Source: Actinomadura coerulea (GTDB lineage: Bacteria; Actinomycetota; Actinomycetes; Streptosporangiales; Streptosporangiaceae). From it: 64,000 nt of DNA. The translations under genes and the position numbers were made by a program. Positions 25,819 through 35,203 of the stretch are shown here, piece by piece; positions within the stretch are counted from its first letter, which is position 1, and the number at the start of each line of letters is the position of its first letter. The stretch lies in assembly GCF_014208105.1 (NCBI RefSeq), contig NZ_JACHMQ010000001.1, positions 7,936,001 through 8,000,000 on the forward strand, written 5' to 3'. Below the pieces are notes generated by a model, which saw only the letters and a program-made list of their open reading frames with translations, was not told where the DNA came from and did not search any database.

Positions 25819-26939
25819 TGGGGGAGACCACCGCGGAACGCGCGCCGGCGGAGCGGGAGACGCGGCGCCCCCGCCGCCGGCCGCGCCTGAAGATCGCCCT
25901 GGCCGCCGCCGCCGTCGTCGCGGCGGGCGGTGCCGCCACCGTGGCGGCGCTGCACGCCGACGGGGACAAGGGCGGGGGGAGGAGCGCGAACCTGCCGCCC
26001 GGCACAGCGAAGGTGACCAGGCAGACGCTGAACGACACCCAGACCGAGGACGGGCGGCTCGGCTACGGCCCGACCCTGACGGCGACGAGTCAGGGCAGGG
26101 GAACGATCACCTGGCTGCCCGGGAGCGGGGACGAGATCACCCGCGGCCGCCGGCTGTTCGAGGTCGACGGCGACCCCGTCGTGCTGATGTACGGCTCCAA
26201 GCCGTCCTACCGGCCGCTGCGGATCGGCACCGAGGGCTCCGACGTGAAGCGGTTCGAGAAGAACCTCGGCGCGCTCGGCTACGGCGGCTTCACCGTGGAC
26301 GACGAGTACACCTCGGACACCGCCGAGGCCGTCCTGGAATGGCAGGACGACATCGGCGTGCCGGAGACCGGGACCGTCGAGGTCGGACGGGTCGCGTTCG
26401 CGAACGGGCCCGTCCGGATCGAGGCCGTCTCGGCCGGCCCGGGCGAGCCCGCCGCGCCGGGCAAGAAGATCCTCGGTTACACCGGGACCACGCAGGCCGT
26501 CACGGTCGAGCTGGACACCGACGACCAGCGGTTGGCGAAGAAGGGCGCCCGGGTCGAGGTGACCCTGCCGGAGGGCCGGCCGGTCGCGGCCGAGATCGAC
26601 GAGGTCACCACCGTGATCGAGCCGGGCGGGCAGGGCGAGGACCCGGAGACGAAGGTGGAGGTCACGATCTGGCTCGACTCCGCCGCGGCCAGGAAGGCCG
26701 CGGCCCGGTACGCGCTCGCCTCCGCCGACGTCCGGTTCACCGCGGGCAGGCGCGAGAACGTTCTGACGGTGCCGGTGTCCGCGCTGGTCGCGCTGCGGGA
26801 GGGCGGCTTCGGCGTGGAGGTCGTCAAGGGCGGGGCGCCGTCCTACGTCCCGGTCGAGACCGGGTTGTTCGCCGACGGGAAGGTCGAGGTCTCCGGCCCG
26901 GGGATCGCCGAGGGCGTGCTCGTGGGGGTGCCGAAATGA
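25818..26939 (+). CDS. Efflux adaptor (membrane-fusion protein) with peptidoglycan-binding-like domain
   Basis: The 373-residue protein has a basic N-terminus, one membrane anchor (about residues 24-44), a lipoyl/barrel-sandwich region (ATSQGRGTITWLPGSGDEI), an inserted peptidoglycan-binding-like segment (SDVKRFEKNLGALGYGGF, DTAEAVLEWQDDIG) and a C-terminal beta-barrel. This is the HlyD/MacA-like adaptor that links a MacB-type ABC pump to the cell wall. It overlaps the genes on both sides by 1-4 bases. Confidence 0.85.
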   Translation: MGETTAERAPAERETRRPRRRPRLKIALAAAAVVAAGGAATVAALHADGDKGGGRSANLPPGTAKVTRQTLNDTQTEDGRLGYGPTLTATSQGRGTITWLPGSGDEITRGRRLFEVDGDPVVLMYGSKPSYRPLRIGTEGSDVKRFEKNLGALGYGGFTVDDEYTSDTAEAVLEWQDDIGVPETGTVEVGRVAFANGPVRIEAVSAGPGEPAAPGKKILGYTGTTQAVTVELDTDDQRLAKKGARVEVTLPEGRPVAAEIDEVTTVIEPGGQGEDPETKVEVTIWLDSAAARKAAARYALASADVRFTAGRRENVLTVPVSALVALREGGFGVEVVKGGAPSYVPVETGLFADGKVEVSGPGIAEGVLVGVPK

Positions 26940-27658
26940 TCACGCTGCGGGACGTCCGGAAGTCCTACCCGGGCGGCGTGCACGCGCTCGCCGGGGTGTC
27001 GCTGCACATCGACGAGGGGGAGCTCGTCGCGATCGTCGGCCCCTCCGGCTCCGGCAAGACGACCATGCTCAACATGCTCGGCACCCTGGACCGGCCCACC
27101 TCTGGGGAGATCCGCATCGACGGCCACGACGTGGGGCGGCTCTCGGACGCGCGGCTGTCGGCGCTGCGCGCCGGCCGCATCGGGTTCGTCTTCCAGCACT
27201 TCCATCTGGCGGCCGGGACCCGGGCGATCGACAACGTCGCGGACGGCCTGCTGTACTCCGGGCTGCGCCCGGCGGCGCGGCGGCGGCGGGCCGCGGCGGC
27301 GCTGGAGCGGGTCGGGCTCGGCCACCGGCTGGAGCACGAGCCGCACGAGCTGTCCGGCGGCGAGCGGCAGCGGGTCGCGATCGCGCGGGCGGTCGCCGGG
27401 GACCCCGCGCTGCTGCTCGCGGACGAGCCGACCGGCGCGCTGGACTCGGTGTCCGGCGACGGCGTGATGGCCCTGCTGCACGAGCTGCACGCCGCCGGCA
27501 CCACCGTTGTGATCATCACGCACGACCGGGAGATCGCGGCGGCCCTGCCCCGCCGCGTCCGGATGCGCGACGGCCTGGTGGTGGAAGACTCGTCGGGGGA
27601 GGCGGCGGGTGACGACTCGACGGGGGACGGCTCGCGCCTGGCGGAGGCGGCGCGATGA
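26936..27658 (+). CDS. MacB/LolD-type ABC transporter ATP-binding protein
   Basis: The 240-residue protein has Walker A GPSGSGKTT, Q-loop FQHFHL, signature LSGGERQR, Walker B LLLADEPTGALD and H-loop ITHD, with the short-helix layout of the MacB/LolD class. It should power the permease encoded next. The acidic tail of about 25 residues is unusual but in frame. ATG overlaps the adaptor stop, and the stop overlaps the permease start. Confidence 0.95.
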   Translation: MITLRDVRKSYPGGVHALAGVSLHIDEGELVAIVGPSGSGKTTMLNMLGTLDRPTSGEIRIDGHDVGRLSDARLSALRAGRIGFVFQHFHLAAGTRAIDNVADGLLYSGLRPAARRRRAAAALERVGLGHRLEHEPHELSGGERQRVAIARAVAGDPALLLADEPTGALDSVSGDGVMALLHELHAAGTTVVIITHDREIAAALPRRVRMRDGLVVEDSSGEAAGDDSTGDGSRLAEAAR

Positions 27659-28860
27659 CGGCCGCGACGCTCCAGCCGGCCCGGCTGTGGCCGGGCGACG
27701 TGCTCAGGGTCGGCGCGGTCGGCCTGCGGACCCGGCCGATGCGGGCGTTCCTGTCCGCGCTCGGCATCGCGATCGGGATCGCCGCGATGGTCGCGGTCGT
27801 CGGGGTGTCCTCCTCCTCCCGCGCCGACCTCGACCGGGCCCTGTCGGCGCTCGGCACCAACCTGCTGACCGTCTCGCCCGGCAGCACCCTGACCGGCGAC
27901 AAGGCGCAGCTGCCCCTGGAGTCGGAGGCCATGGTGGCCCGGATAGCCCCGGTTCGGGAGGTCTCGGCGGCCGGCCTGCTGGACGGGGTGAAGGTGTACC
28001 GGACGGGCAGGATTCCCGAGACGGAGACCAACGGGATCTCGGCGTACGCGGCCCGCACCGACCTGCGCGCCGCGACGGGGGCGAGACTGCGCAGCGGTGT
28101 GTGGCTGAACGCCGCGACCGGCGGCTTCCCCGCGACGGTCCTCGGCTCGACCGCCGCGCGGCGCCTCGGGATCGGGCACGCGGCCCCGGACGTCCAGGTG
28201 CTGGTCGGCGGCCGCTGGTTCACCGTGATCGGCATCCTGGAGCCGGCGGCACTGGCCCCCGAGCTCGACGGCGCCGCGCTGGTCGGCTGGCCCGCGGCGC
28301 AGTCCCGGCTCGGCTTCGACGGCCATCCGACGACGATCTACACCCGGTCGGCGGAGGCGAGCGTCGAGGACGTCCGGGACGTGCTGGGCGCGACCGCCAA
28401 CCCGGAGGCGCCGAACGAGGTGGAGGTGTCGCGGCCGTCGGACGCCCTGGCGGCCAAGAAGGCGGCGGGCGAGGCGTTCACCGGGCTGCTGCTCGGCCTC
28501 GGCGCGGTCGCGCTGCTGGTCGGCGGCGTGGGGGTCGCCAACACCATGGTCATCTCGGTGCTGGAGCGGCGGTCGGAGATCGGGCTGCGCCGCTCCCTCG
28601 GCGCGACCCGCGGCCAGATCCGCACGCAGTTCCTCGCCGAGTCGCTGCTGCTGTCGGCGCTCGGCGGCCTCGGCGGCGCGGTCGTCGGCGCGCTCGTCAC
28701 CGCCGTGTACGCCGTCTCCCAGGGATGGCCGGTCATCGTCCCCGCGTGGGCGGTGCTCGGCGGCGTCGCCGCGACGCTGCTCATCGGCGCGGTCGCCGGC
28801 CTGTACCCGGCGGTCCGGGCGTCCCGCCTCAGCCCCACCGAGGCGCTCGCCACCACCTGA
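27655..28860 (+). CDS. MacB/FtsX-like ABC transporter permease
   Basis: The 401-residue protein has one N-terminal membrane helix (PMRAFLSALGIAIGIAAMVA), a large extracytoplasmic MacB_PCD domain, and three C-terminal helices with the conserved cytoplasmic segment SEIGLRRSLGATRGQI. This is the mechanotransmission type of ABC transporter that pushes substrates from the outer face. It closes the four-gene operon facing the two-component system. Confidence 0.94.
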   Translation: MTAATLQPARLWPGDVLRVGAVGLRTRPMRAFLSALGIAIGIAAMVAVVGVSSSSRADLDRALSALGTNLLTVSPGSTLTGDKAQLPLESEAMVARIAPVREVSAAGLLDGVKVYRTGRIPETETNGISAYAARTDLRAATGARLRSGVWLNAATGGFPATVLGSTAARRLGIGHAAPDVQVLVGGRWFTVIGILEPAALAPELDGAALVGWPAAQSRLGFDGHPTTIYTRSAEASVEDVRDVLGATANPEAPNEVEVSRPSDALAAKKAAGEAFTGLLLGLGAVALLVGGVGVANTMVISVLERRSEIGLRRSLGATRGQIRTQFLAESLLLSALGGLGGAVVGALVTAVYAVSQGWPVIVPAWAVLGGVAATLLIGAVAGLYPAVRASRLSPTEALATT

Positions 28861-28907
28861 TCGGTACATACATGCATGGACCGGGCGGGACGGGTGAGAT
28901 CTCAGCC

Positions 28908-29483
28908 ATGGCTTCCGCGGAGACCGAGCCCGTCACGATCGTGTTCACCTGGGACGTCAAACCGGGCCGGGAGCGCGACTTCGAGGAGTGGGCGGAGGGG
29001 CTCCACGACGTCGCGACCCGGTACTCCGGCCACCAGGGCGCCACCTGGCTGCGCGCGGAGGGGTCGCGGCACCGGTACTACACGGTCGTGAACTTCGCCG
29101 ACCAGAAGAGTCTCGACCGGTGGCTGCACTCCGGCGAGCGCGCGGAGTGGATCGAGCGGGTCAGCGGGATCGCCGACGAGCACCGGCAGGACACCACCGG
29201 GCTGGAGACGTGGTTCAACCTGCCCGGCGAGTCCGTCCCGCCGCCCTCCAAGCTCAAGATGATCGTGGTGACCTTCTGCGCGGTGTACCCGCTCAGCCTG
29301 CTGCTCCAGGCGTTCGTCACGCCGCTGACGAAGGCGTGGCCGCTGCCGGTGCGGGCGCTGACGTTCCCCGTCATCGTGATCCCGCTGCTCACCGTGTTCG
29401 TGATGCCCGGGCTCAGCCGGGTGTTCCGGCGCTGGCTCTACCCGATCGGGCGGAGGCACCGGCCGGCGCGACCCGGCCGGTGA
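28908..29483 (+). CDS. ABM-domain (antibiotic biosynthesis monooxygenase-like) membrane protein
   Basis: Residues 1-115 form an ABM-type ferredoxin-like domain (TIVFTWDVKPGRERDFEEWA, HQGATWLRAEGSRHRYYTVV), followed by two or three hydrophobic helices to the C-terminus. This domain plus membrane tail is a known hypothetical family in actinomycetes with no proven reaction. The ATG at 28908 is preferred to one 36 bases earlier. Its stop codon is adjacent to the stop of the convergent acyltransferase gene. Confidence 0.75.
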   Translation: MASAETEPVTIVFTWDVKPGRERDFEEWAEGLHDVATRYSGHQGATWLRAEGSRHRYYTVVNFADQKSLDRWLHSGERAEWIERVSGIADEHRQDTTGLETWFNLPGESVPPPSKLKMIVVTFCAVYPLSLLLQAFVTPLTKAWPLPVRALTFPVIVIPLLTVFVMPGLSRVFRRWLYPIGRRHRPARPGR

Positions 29484-31277
29484 TCACGCCAGGAGCTCCC
29501 GCAGCTCCCGGACGGCCTCGCGGAGCCGGTCGGCGAACTCCAGCATCGCGTCCGCCACCGGCCGCGGGGTGCTCAGGTAGACGTTGAACCGGTCGGGGAG
29601 CAGGACGTAGGCGACGCCGATGCACTGCTCGCTCGTCGAGCCGAACCCGAAGTACCGGATGTTGACCGACGGCGCCGAGCTGGTGCTCAGGTAGTCGTCC
29701 CGCATGACGAGCCACCCGGGGGACTGGAACAGCGGGAGCGGCTCGGTGACGCCCAGCTCGGCGCCGCGCCGCTTCTGGATGAGCTGGAGCTCCCAGAGGT
29801 GCTGCTCGGGCGCCTGCCCCGCCTGGCACTCCCTGGCCCGGCGGACGTGGGCGTCGGCGGCGGCGCGGAAGGCGTCCCGGCGCGCCCCGGCCCCGGCCGC
29901 GGGGTCGTCCATGGCCTCGACGAAGCGGAGTGCCTCGGGGGTGACGACCCGCATCGCCTCGGTCCGCCCGTTGCGGTACTGGCGGGTGGCGATCGACTCG
30001 TAGGTGGCGCCGACGCGGCCCTTGGCGCGCTTGTGGGCGAGCTGGTAGGCCATCTGGACGAACGCGTCCGGCGACATCTTCAGCTGCTTGACGCTCTCGG
30101 TGCCGAAGTCGTCGAACGACACGGTCGCGGTGGCCGTGGCCGCCCCGTAGGCGGCGAACGCCGCCGCGGCGTCGCCGATGTCGCGCCGCAGGGCGTCGTC
30201 CAGGGTGAACTCGATCGCCTCCACGACCGGGAGGCCCTGCGACCGGGCGCCCGACCGCCGCGACAGCTCCTCCGGGGACTCGCTCAGCAGCGCGTCGACG
30301 AAGCTGAGGATCGTGGTGCCGTCCAGCCCGCAGTGCTCCACGTTGATGCCCGCGGTGCCGTCCCCGAACACGACGAAGGAGACGGCCTTGTCGAACCAGC
30401 GGTTGGCGCTGTCGCCGTGGAGCAGGTGGTCGCAGGCGTCGAGGGGGTTCGGGGGGACGAAGTCCTCCAGGCACACGCAGAACAGCGCGGTCTCGACGTC
30501 GTCGAGCGCCTTGGTGTTGCCGAGGGCGAGCAGCGCCTCGCGGCTGGCCGCCCACTCGGCGCGGGCCTTCGTGGTGAGGTGCCCGGCGGACGGCTCCGGC
30601 GCGGCCTCCGCCTTCATGACGGCGGCCAGGCCCGCCCGCAGCTCCCCCAGCGTGTGGGGGCGGCCGTCGGGCCCCAGCACGTCCATCCGGATCATGTTGC
30701 CGCGGAAGAGCACCACGATGTGGCGGGCGTCCGAGGGGCCGGGCCACTCGGCGGTGTAGGGGGCGCGGACGGTGTCCTGCTCGGCGCCGGGAATCCGGGT
30801 GGTGGAGAACAGGTACCGGTTCTGCGCCATCGACAGCGGCCGGCCGCGCTGCACGACGGGCGGGATCTCCTCGCGGTCGAGCCGCAGCTTGTAGTCCAGC
30901 GCTCCGGCGACGAGGCCGGCCGCGCGCTCGACCTGCCCTTCCGGCGACTCCTTGAACAGGAAGAAGAAGTTGGCGTTCAGCGCGATCCGGTCGCGGCGGC
31001 CGAGGTACCGGTAGGGCCAGAACGTGTCCAGCCAGCTGTCCACGCCCTCGCCCGCCTCGTAGCGCTCCAGCGCCGCGTGCAGCCTGCGGCCCGGCCCGCC
31101 GGGGCGCGCGAACGACGCCAGCGCCGACTCCGTCCGGGCCCGCTCGTCCGCGGTCAGCAGCGGCCCGCACCATTCGAGGAACCGCTCGCAGGTCTCGTCG
31201 AGCGTGGGCAGCGGCACCCGCGGCAGGCGCTCCTCGTTGCCGAAGGTGCGGGACGACAGTTCTTCGCCGGCGTTCAC
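29484..31277 (-). CDS. Choline/carnitine O-acyltransferase family protein
   Basis: The 597-residue product matches the carnitine/choline acyltransferase family, common in eukaryotes and rare in bacteria. Key parts are LPRVPLPTLDETCERFLEWC at the N-terminus, FSTTRIPGAEQDTV, RWFDKAVSFVVFGDG, and EHCGLDGTT, where the His should be the catalytic base (EHxxxD region). The C-terminal YFGFGSTSEQCIGVAYVLLP also fits. It would transfer an acyl group between CoA and an amino alcohol or betaine. It is the third gene after a 2OG dioxygenase and a methyltransferase, 36 bases downstream, suggesting a small biosynthetic pathway rather than fatty-acid transport. The GTG start has GAGG upstream. Confidence 0.85.
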   Translation of the reverse strand: MNAGEELSSRTFGNEERLPRVPLPTLDETCERFLEWCGPLLTADERARTESALASFARPGGPGRRLHAALERYEAGEGVDSWLDTFWPYRYLGRRDRIALNANFFFLFKESPEGQVERAAGLVAGALDYKLRLDREEIPPVVQRGRPLSMAQNRYLFSTTRIPGAEQDTVRAPYTAEWPGPSDARHIVVLFRGNMIRMDVLGPDGRPHTLGELRAGLAAVMKAEAAPEPSAGHLTTKARAEWAASREALLALGNTKALDDVETALFCVCLEDFVPPNPLDACDHLLHGDSANRWFDKAVSFVVFGDGTAGINVEHCGLDGTTILSFVDALLSESPEELSRRSGARSQGLPVVEAIEFTLDDALRRDIGDAAAAFAAYGAATATATVSFDDFGTESVKQLKMSPDAFVQMAYQLAHKRAKGRVGATYESIATRQYRNGRTEAMRVVTPEALRFVEAMDDPAAGAGARRDAFRAAADAHVRRARECQAGQAPEQHLWELQLIQKRRGAELGVTEPLPLFQSPGWLVMRDDYLSTSSAPSVNIRYFGFGSTSEQCIGVAYVLLPDRFNVYLSTPRPVADAMLEFADRLREAVRELRELLA

Positions 31278-31313
31278 ATCGATCCTCTTGTTCTGTTCGT
31301 TCCCCGAAAGGGG

Positions 31314-32123
31314 TCAGTCGCGTGGACGGGAGACGTAGAGCTGCGCGTAGAACCAGCCGCCGGTCTCCAGGCCGCTCGGGTCGGCGCCGACCTCGGCGAG
31401 CCGGTCCAGGACGAGCGCCTGCTCCTGCGGTGTCGCGAACCGCCGCTGCCGGAACAGGCCGTCGTGCCGGACCGTCGTGTACCCGGCGGCCGCGAGCACC
31501 TCGGCGACCGGGTCGAACGGGAACATGCGCAGCACGAAGTGCGCCATCCACGGCCGGCGTTCCCCGTGCGCCTCGACGACGCGGGAGATGGTGCGCTCGG
31601 TGACATATCCGAGGCAGCCCGTCGAGATGACCAGGTCCGTCGCGGCGAGCTGGGCGCGCTGCCCGGCCGTCGGCTCGCCGTTCTCCAGATCCGCGTGGAC
31701 GGCGCCGTCGAGGAAACCGGCTTCGAGCGCGTAGGAAAGGGCGCTGTCGGAGGCGTCCAAGCCGAGGAAACGCAGCCGGCTCGTCGTTTCACGGGAACGG
31801 ACCAACTCCCGGTCTCGGGCCAGCAGCCTGGCGCGGGTGTATCCGAGGGCGTCGGGACCGCCGTAGCGATCGTACAGCTCCGCCATCGTCGCGCCGTGAT
31901 TCAGCAGAGCCGCGTTGATGCCGTAGGAACAGCCGATATCGAGAACGGTGGGAACCGGGACGCCGCGCGCCTCCCGGTATTCGGCGATGAGGCGCTGGAA
32001 GTGTGGTTTGGCCAGTTCCGGAATGTCGTAGTCGAGTTCGCGCAGCGTACCGAAGTAGGCGCGGGGATCGGGGCTGGTGTAGATGTGGTCGAGCGAGATC
32101 TTCCCTGTGGCGTCCGTGTGCAC
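31314..32123 (-). CDS. SAM-dependent methyltransferase of the acyltransferase operon
   Basis: The 269-residue protein has motif I VLDIGCSYGINAALL, a second acidic strand RFLGLDASDSALSYAL, and ADLVISTGCLGYVTE. The region before motif I (AYFGTLRELDYDIPELAKPH) recalls small-molecule methyltransferases in secondary metabolism. The GTG start has GGAGG upstream. It sits 12 bases after the 2OG dioxygenase gene and 36 before the acyltransferase, so the three are likely one transcript. N-methylation giving a betaine-like acyl acceptor is possible but unproven. Confidence 0.78.
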   Translation of the reverse strand: MHTDATGKISLDHIYTSPDPRAYFGTLRELDYDIPELAKPHFQRLIAEYREARGVPVPTVLDIGCSYGINAALLNHGATMAELYDRYGGPDALGYTRARLLARDRELVRSRETTSRLRFLGLDASDSALSYALEAGFLDGAVHADLENGEPTAGQRAQLAATDLVISTGCLGYVTERTISRVVEAHGERRPWMAHFVLRMFPFDPVAEVLAAAGYTTVRHDGLFRQRRFATPQEQALVLDRLAEVGADPSGLETGGWFYAQLYVSRPRD

Positions 32124-32135
32124 GGGCGGTGCCTC

Positions 32136-32999
32136 CTAGTCCAGCAGCCGGTCGACGCGGACGGCGCGCCCCTCCGCCGCCAGGTGCTCGGGCAGGACGC
32201 GGCCGAAGAGCTGCCTCGTGCGCGCGACGCTGCCGATGACCCCCGGGCGCTCGCTGTAGGCGAGGATCGCCGTGTGCCGCGCCGTGTCCCCCCGGACCGC
32301 GGCGACCCGGTGCAGCGAGTACCGTCCCTTGAACAACTGCAGGTCGCCCGGGCGGAGTGTGAGCCGGCGGACGAGGTCGCCGCCGCGCCCGGTCAGCACG
32401 CGGCGCACGTCGCCGAAGTTCTCCGCCTCCGCCGACCTGATGTTCGGGCAGTACTCGAAGACGCCCCCGTCCTCGGGTTCCCGCGTCAGCAGGCTGACCG
32501 TGAACTCGTTGGTGTCGAAGTGCCAGGGATGCTCCATTCCCGGGTTGACGACGTTGAGGACGAGCCCCGACAGCGGGTCGGCCAGCTCGTGCACCCGGGG
32601 CAGCCCGAAGCAGGCCGCCACGAAGCGCTGGAAGAGCCCGCTCGCGTAGAGCCGGTCGACGACCGAGTCCGCGGGGATGCGGTCGCGGGCGACGAACGCG
32701 TTGCCCCGCTCGACGGTGATGAGCCCCGGATGGCCTTCCGGCAATGGCGTGCTCACATCGATGTTGTAGGCGTTCACCGTTTCGACGTCGTAATGAGCGT
32801 GCGGCGCGATGGCCTCGCATTCCGCGCGCAGCGCGTCCAGCAATGCCGGGCGAATGAAGTCGGGCAGCACGCAGCAGCCCGTTTTCGCCAGTTCAGCCCT
32901 GGTCTGGGAAACGAGAACGTCCCAGCCCGCGCCGCCCGGCGCGGCCAGCGGATAGCGCTCCGTGTCGACGACCCCGGCAAGAGCCTCCGCTGCGCCCAT
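32136..32999 (-). CDS. Fe(II)/2-oxoglutarate-dependent dioxygenase (PhyH-like)
   Basis: The product has the double-stranded beta-helix facial triad: EHPWHFDTNEFTVSLL gives HxD, and GRYSLHRVAAVRGD gives the distal His; RHTAILAY contains the likely 2OG-binding Arg. Related free-amino-acid hydroxylases and BesD-type halogenases have a similar WHF segment, but halogenases replace the Asp by Gly; Asp is present here, so hydroxylation is expected. The ATG at 32999 with AAAGGA upstream is preferred; an ATG at 33044 adds 15 residues. It is the first gene of a three-gene operon. Confidence 0.82.
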   Translation of the reverse strand: MGAAEALAGVVDTERYPLAAPGGAGWDVLVSQTRAELAKTGCCVLPDFIRPALLDALRAECEAIAPHAHYDVETVNAYNIDVSTPLPEGHPGLITVERGNAFVARDRIPADSVVDRLYASGLFQRFVAACFGLPRVHELADPLSGLVLNVVNPGMEHPWHFDTNEFTVSLLTREPEDGGVFEYCPNIRSAEAENFGDVRRVLTGRGGDLVRRLTLRPGDLQLFKGRYSLHRVAAVRGDTARHTAILAYSERPGVIGSVARTRQLFGRVLPEHLAAEGRAVRVDRLLD

Positions 33000-33302
33000 G
33001 AAGATCCTTTCGCGGTCGGCGAACCCCAACGGGTTGTAGCACATTCCTTCCGCGAATTCCCGGCCGCACTTTTCCTCCGCGCTTTGTCATGGAATGATAA
33101 GCGCGGCCCGTGACCTGTGGCTTCGAGCGCTCCCGGGCCCGGGGGCGCGCCGCGGGAGGTGTGTCCCATCTCACCGGCCGGCCCCGGGGCCCCGCGGCCG
33201 GCTCCCGGATGTGGCGTTCGTGCGGACTTTCCGCGAACCTTTCCTCACGCGGTGGCGTCACCGTCCTGTGAAGCATGATCTGAAGAGTGGCGGGAGCGCG
33301 GG

Positions 33303-35132
33303 ATGGACTGGCGGCTGACGGGGTTCACCGAGGAGCGTGAGCTCGGACGGGGCGCGCAGGGACGGGTCGTCCTGGCCCGCCACACGGGGTCCGGGACCCC
33401 TGTCGCGATCAAGTACCTGGTCGGCGGGGACCCCGGCGCGGTCGACGCGCTGCGGTCCGAGGCGCGGATGCTGGGGCGCCTGACCAGCCCGTACGTCGCG
33501 CGCCTCTACCAGTTCGTGGAAGGGGAGCACGGCGCGGCGATCGTCATGGAGGCGGTGAACGGCGCGTCCCTGAAGGAGGTGCTGCGCGAGCACGGGGCCC
33601 TCGCCCCGGAGGCGGCGCTGCTCGTGCTGAAGGGCTCCCTGCTCGGTCTCGCGGCCGCCCACGCGGTCGGCGTCGTCCACCGCGACTACAAGCCGGCGAA
33701 CGTCGTGGTGCGGGGCGACGGTCTGAGCAAGCTCGTGGACTTCGGCATCGCCGTCCTGGCGGGCGGCAGCTCGATGTCCGGGACGCCGGTCTACATGGCC
33801 CCCGAGCAGTGGCGCGGCGAACCCGCCAGCCCCGCGACCGACGTGTACGCCGCGACGTGCGTGTTCGTGGAGTGCGTCACCGGGCGGCGCCCCTTCGCGA
33901 CCGCCGAGCGGGCCGCCCTGATGAACCAGCACCTCACCGCGCAGGTCGACGTGCGCGAGGTGCCCCAGCCGCTGCGCCGGATCGTCCTGGAGGGCATGGC
34001 GAAGGACCCGGGGCAGCGTCCGCCGGGCGCGGCGGAGTTCGTCACGCGGCTGGAGTCCGTCGCCGTCGCCGCGTACGGGAGCGACTGGGAGCAGCGGGGC
34101 GTGCGCGCCCTGGCCGCCGCCGCGGTCGCGCTGGTCGCGCTGTTCCCGCTCGGCGCCCTCGCCGTCGCGCCCGGAGCGGCCGGAGCTGCGGGAGCGACCG
34201 CGGGCACGGCCGGCGCGGCGGGCACGGCCGGCGCGGGCGGTGCGGGCGGTGCCGGTGGTGTGGGGACCACCGGGGCGGCAGTGAGCAAGGGCTTCCTCGC
34301 CACCGCGGCCGGCAAGGGCGCGATGGCGGCAGCGGGGGCCGCCGTGGTCGCGGGCACGGCGGGCGGCGTCGTCTACGCGGTGCAGGACCACGAGCCCCAG
34401 ACGCCCGCCGCCGCCGCACCCGCCCCCGTCGTCACCCTCGTCGCCGACAACCGCAAGCTCACCGGGCCGGCGATCGAGATCCAGAACGCGCGGTACCCCA
34501 AGGTCACCGGGCTGAAGGACCCCGCGCTGGAGCGCCGCGTCAACGCCGAGCTCCGCGGGCCGGTGGACCGGCTCGTCGCCTCCGCGAGACGGCTCGCCTC
34601 CCAGATCGACTGCAAGGGCAAGCCCGTGAAGCTCGGCACCGAGACCAGGCTCGGGCTGCGCGGCCCCCGCCTGGTGTCCGTCCGCTACTACATGCTGTCG
34701 GACAACTGCCAGCAGGCGGACGGCTCCCCGGGCGGCGAGGTCGTCAACGTCGACCTGCGCACCGGCCGCCGGCTCACCGCCGCCGAGATCTTCCAGCCCG
34801 CCACGCTCACCGCGGACGGCGTGCGCCGGCTCAACTCCCTCGTCCCGCAGAAGCCGGCCCCGAACGAGCGCCGGTGGCAGGACTGCAGCCCCGACGGGCC
34901 CTTCGACCTCGCCGACTTCTCCCCGCGCAGGGACCGGGGAGCGACGCTCGCCCAGGTGCCGTCCCTGTTCCCGTTCCTCACCCCCACCGGATTCGAGATC
35001 TCCTTCCTGGCGGGGGGCAGCGACGGCTGCGGCAACCTGAACTTCGGCACCTCCTACGCGAACGTCCGCGGCCTGCTGAAGCCCGGGATCGCCGCGCTGC
35101 TGCCCTCCGGTCCGTCCCCGTCCCGGTCCTGA
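33303..35132 (+). CDS. Receptor-type Ser/Thr protein kinase
   Basis: Residues 1-265 are a Hanks-type kinase: GRGAQGRVVLA (P-loop), VAIKYL (Lys), VVHRDYKPANVV (catalytic loop), DFGIAVLAGG, and GTPVYMAPEQWRG. An Ala/Gly-rich stretch with two hydrophobic segments (about 280-370) places the last 240 residues outside. This outer domain (VRYYMLSDNCQ, VNVDLRTGRRLTAAEIF) resembles RsiV/DUF3298-like sensor domains. It is divergent from the 2OG dioxygenase operon. It may sense a cell-wall or peptide signal; that is inference from the domain. Confidence 0.88.
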   Translation: MDWRLTGFTEERELGRGAQGRVVLARHTGSGTPVAIKYLVGGDPGAVDALRSEARMLGRLTSPYVARLYQFVEGEHGAAIVMEAVNGASLKEVLREHGALAPEAALLVLKGSLLGLAAAHAVGVVHRDYKPANVVVRGDGLSKLVDFGIAVLAGGSSMSGTPVYMAPEQWRGEPASPATDVYAATCVFVECVTGRRPFATAERAALMNQHLTAQVDVREVPQPLRRIVLEGMAKDPGQRPPGAAEFVTRLESVAVAAYGSDWEQRGVRALAAAAVALVALFPLGALAVAPGAAGAAGATAGTAGAAGTAGAGGAGGAGGVGTTGAAVSKGFLATAAGKGAMAAAGAAVVAGTAGGVVYAVQDHEPQTPAAAAPAPVVTLVADNRKLTGPAIEIQNARYPKVTGLKDPALERRVNAELRGPVDRLVASARRLASQIDCKGKPVKLGTETRLGLRGPRLVSVRYYMLSDNCQQADGSPGGEVVNVDLRTGRRLTAAEIFQPATLTADGVRRLNSLVPQKPAPNERRWQDCSPDGPFDLADFSPRRDRGATLAQVPSLFPFLTPTGFEISFLAGGSDGCGNLNFGTSYANVRGLLKPGIAALLPSGPSPSRS

Positions 35133-35203
35133 CCGGGCGCGCGACGCGCTTGCCGGCGTCTTCCCGGGTAGGTATGCCGGGCGGGCGTATCCGAGGGGGC
35201 GGT

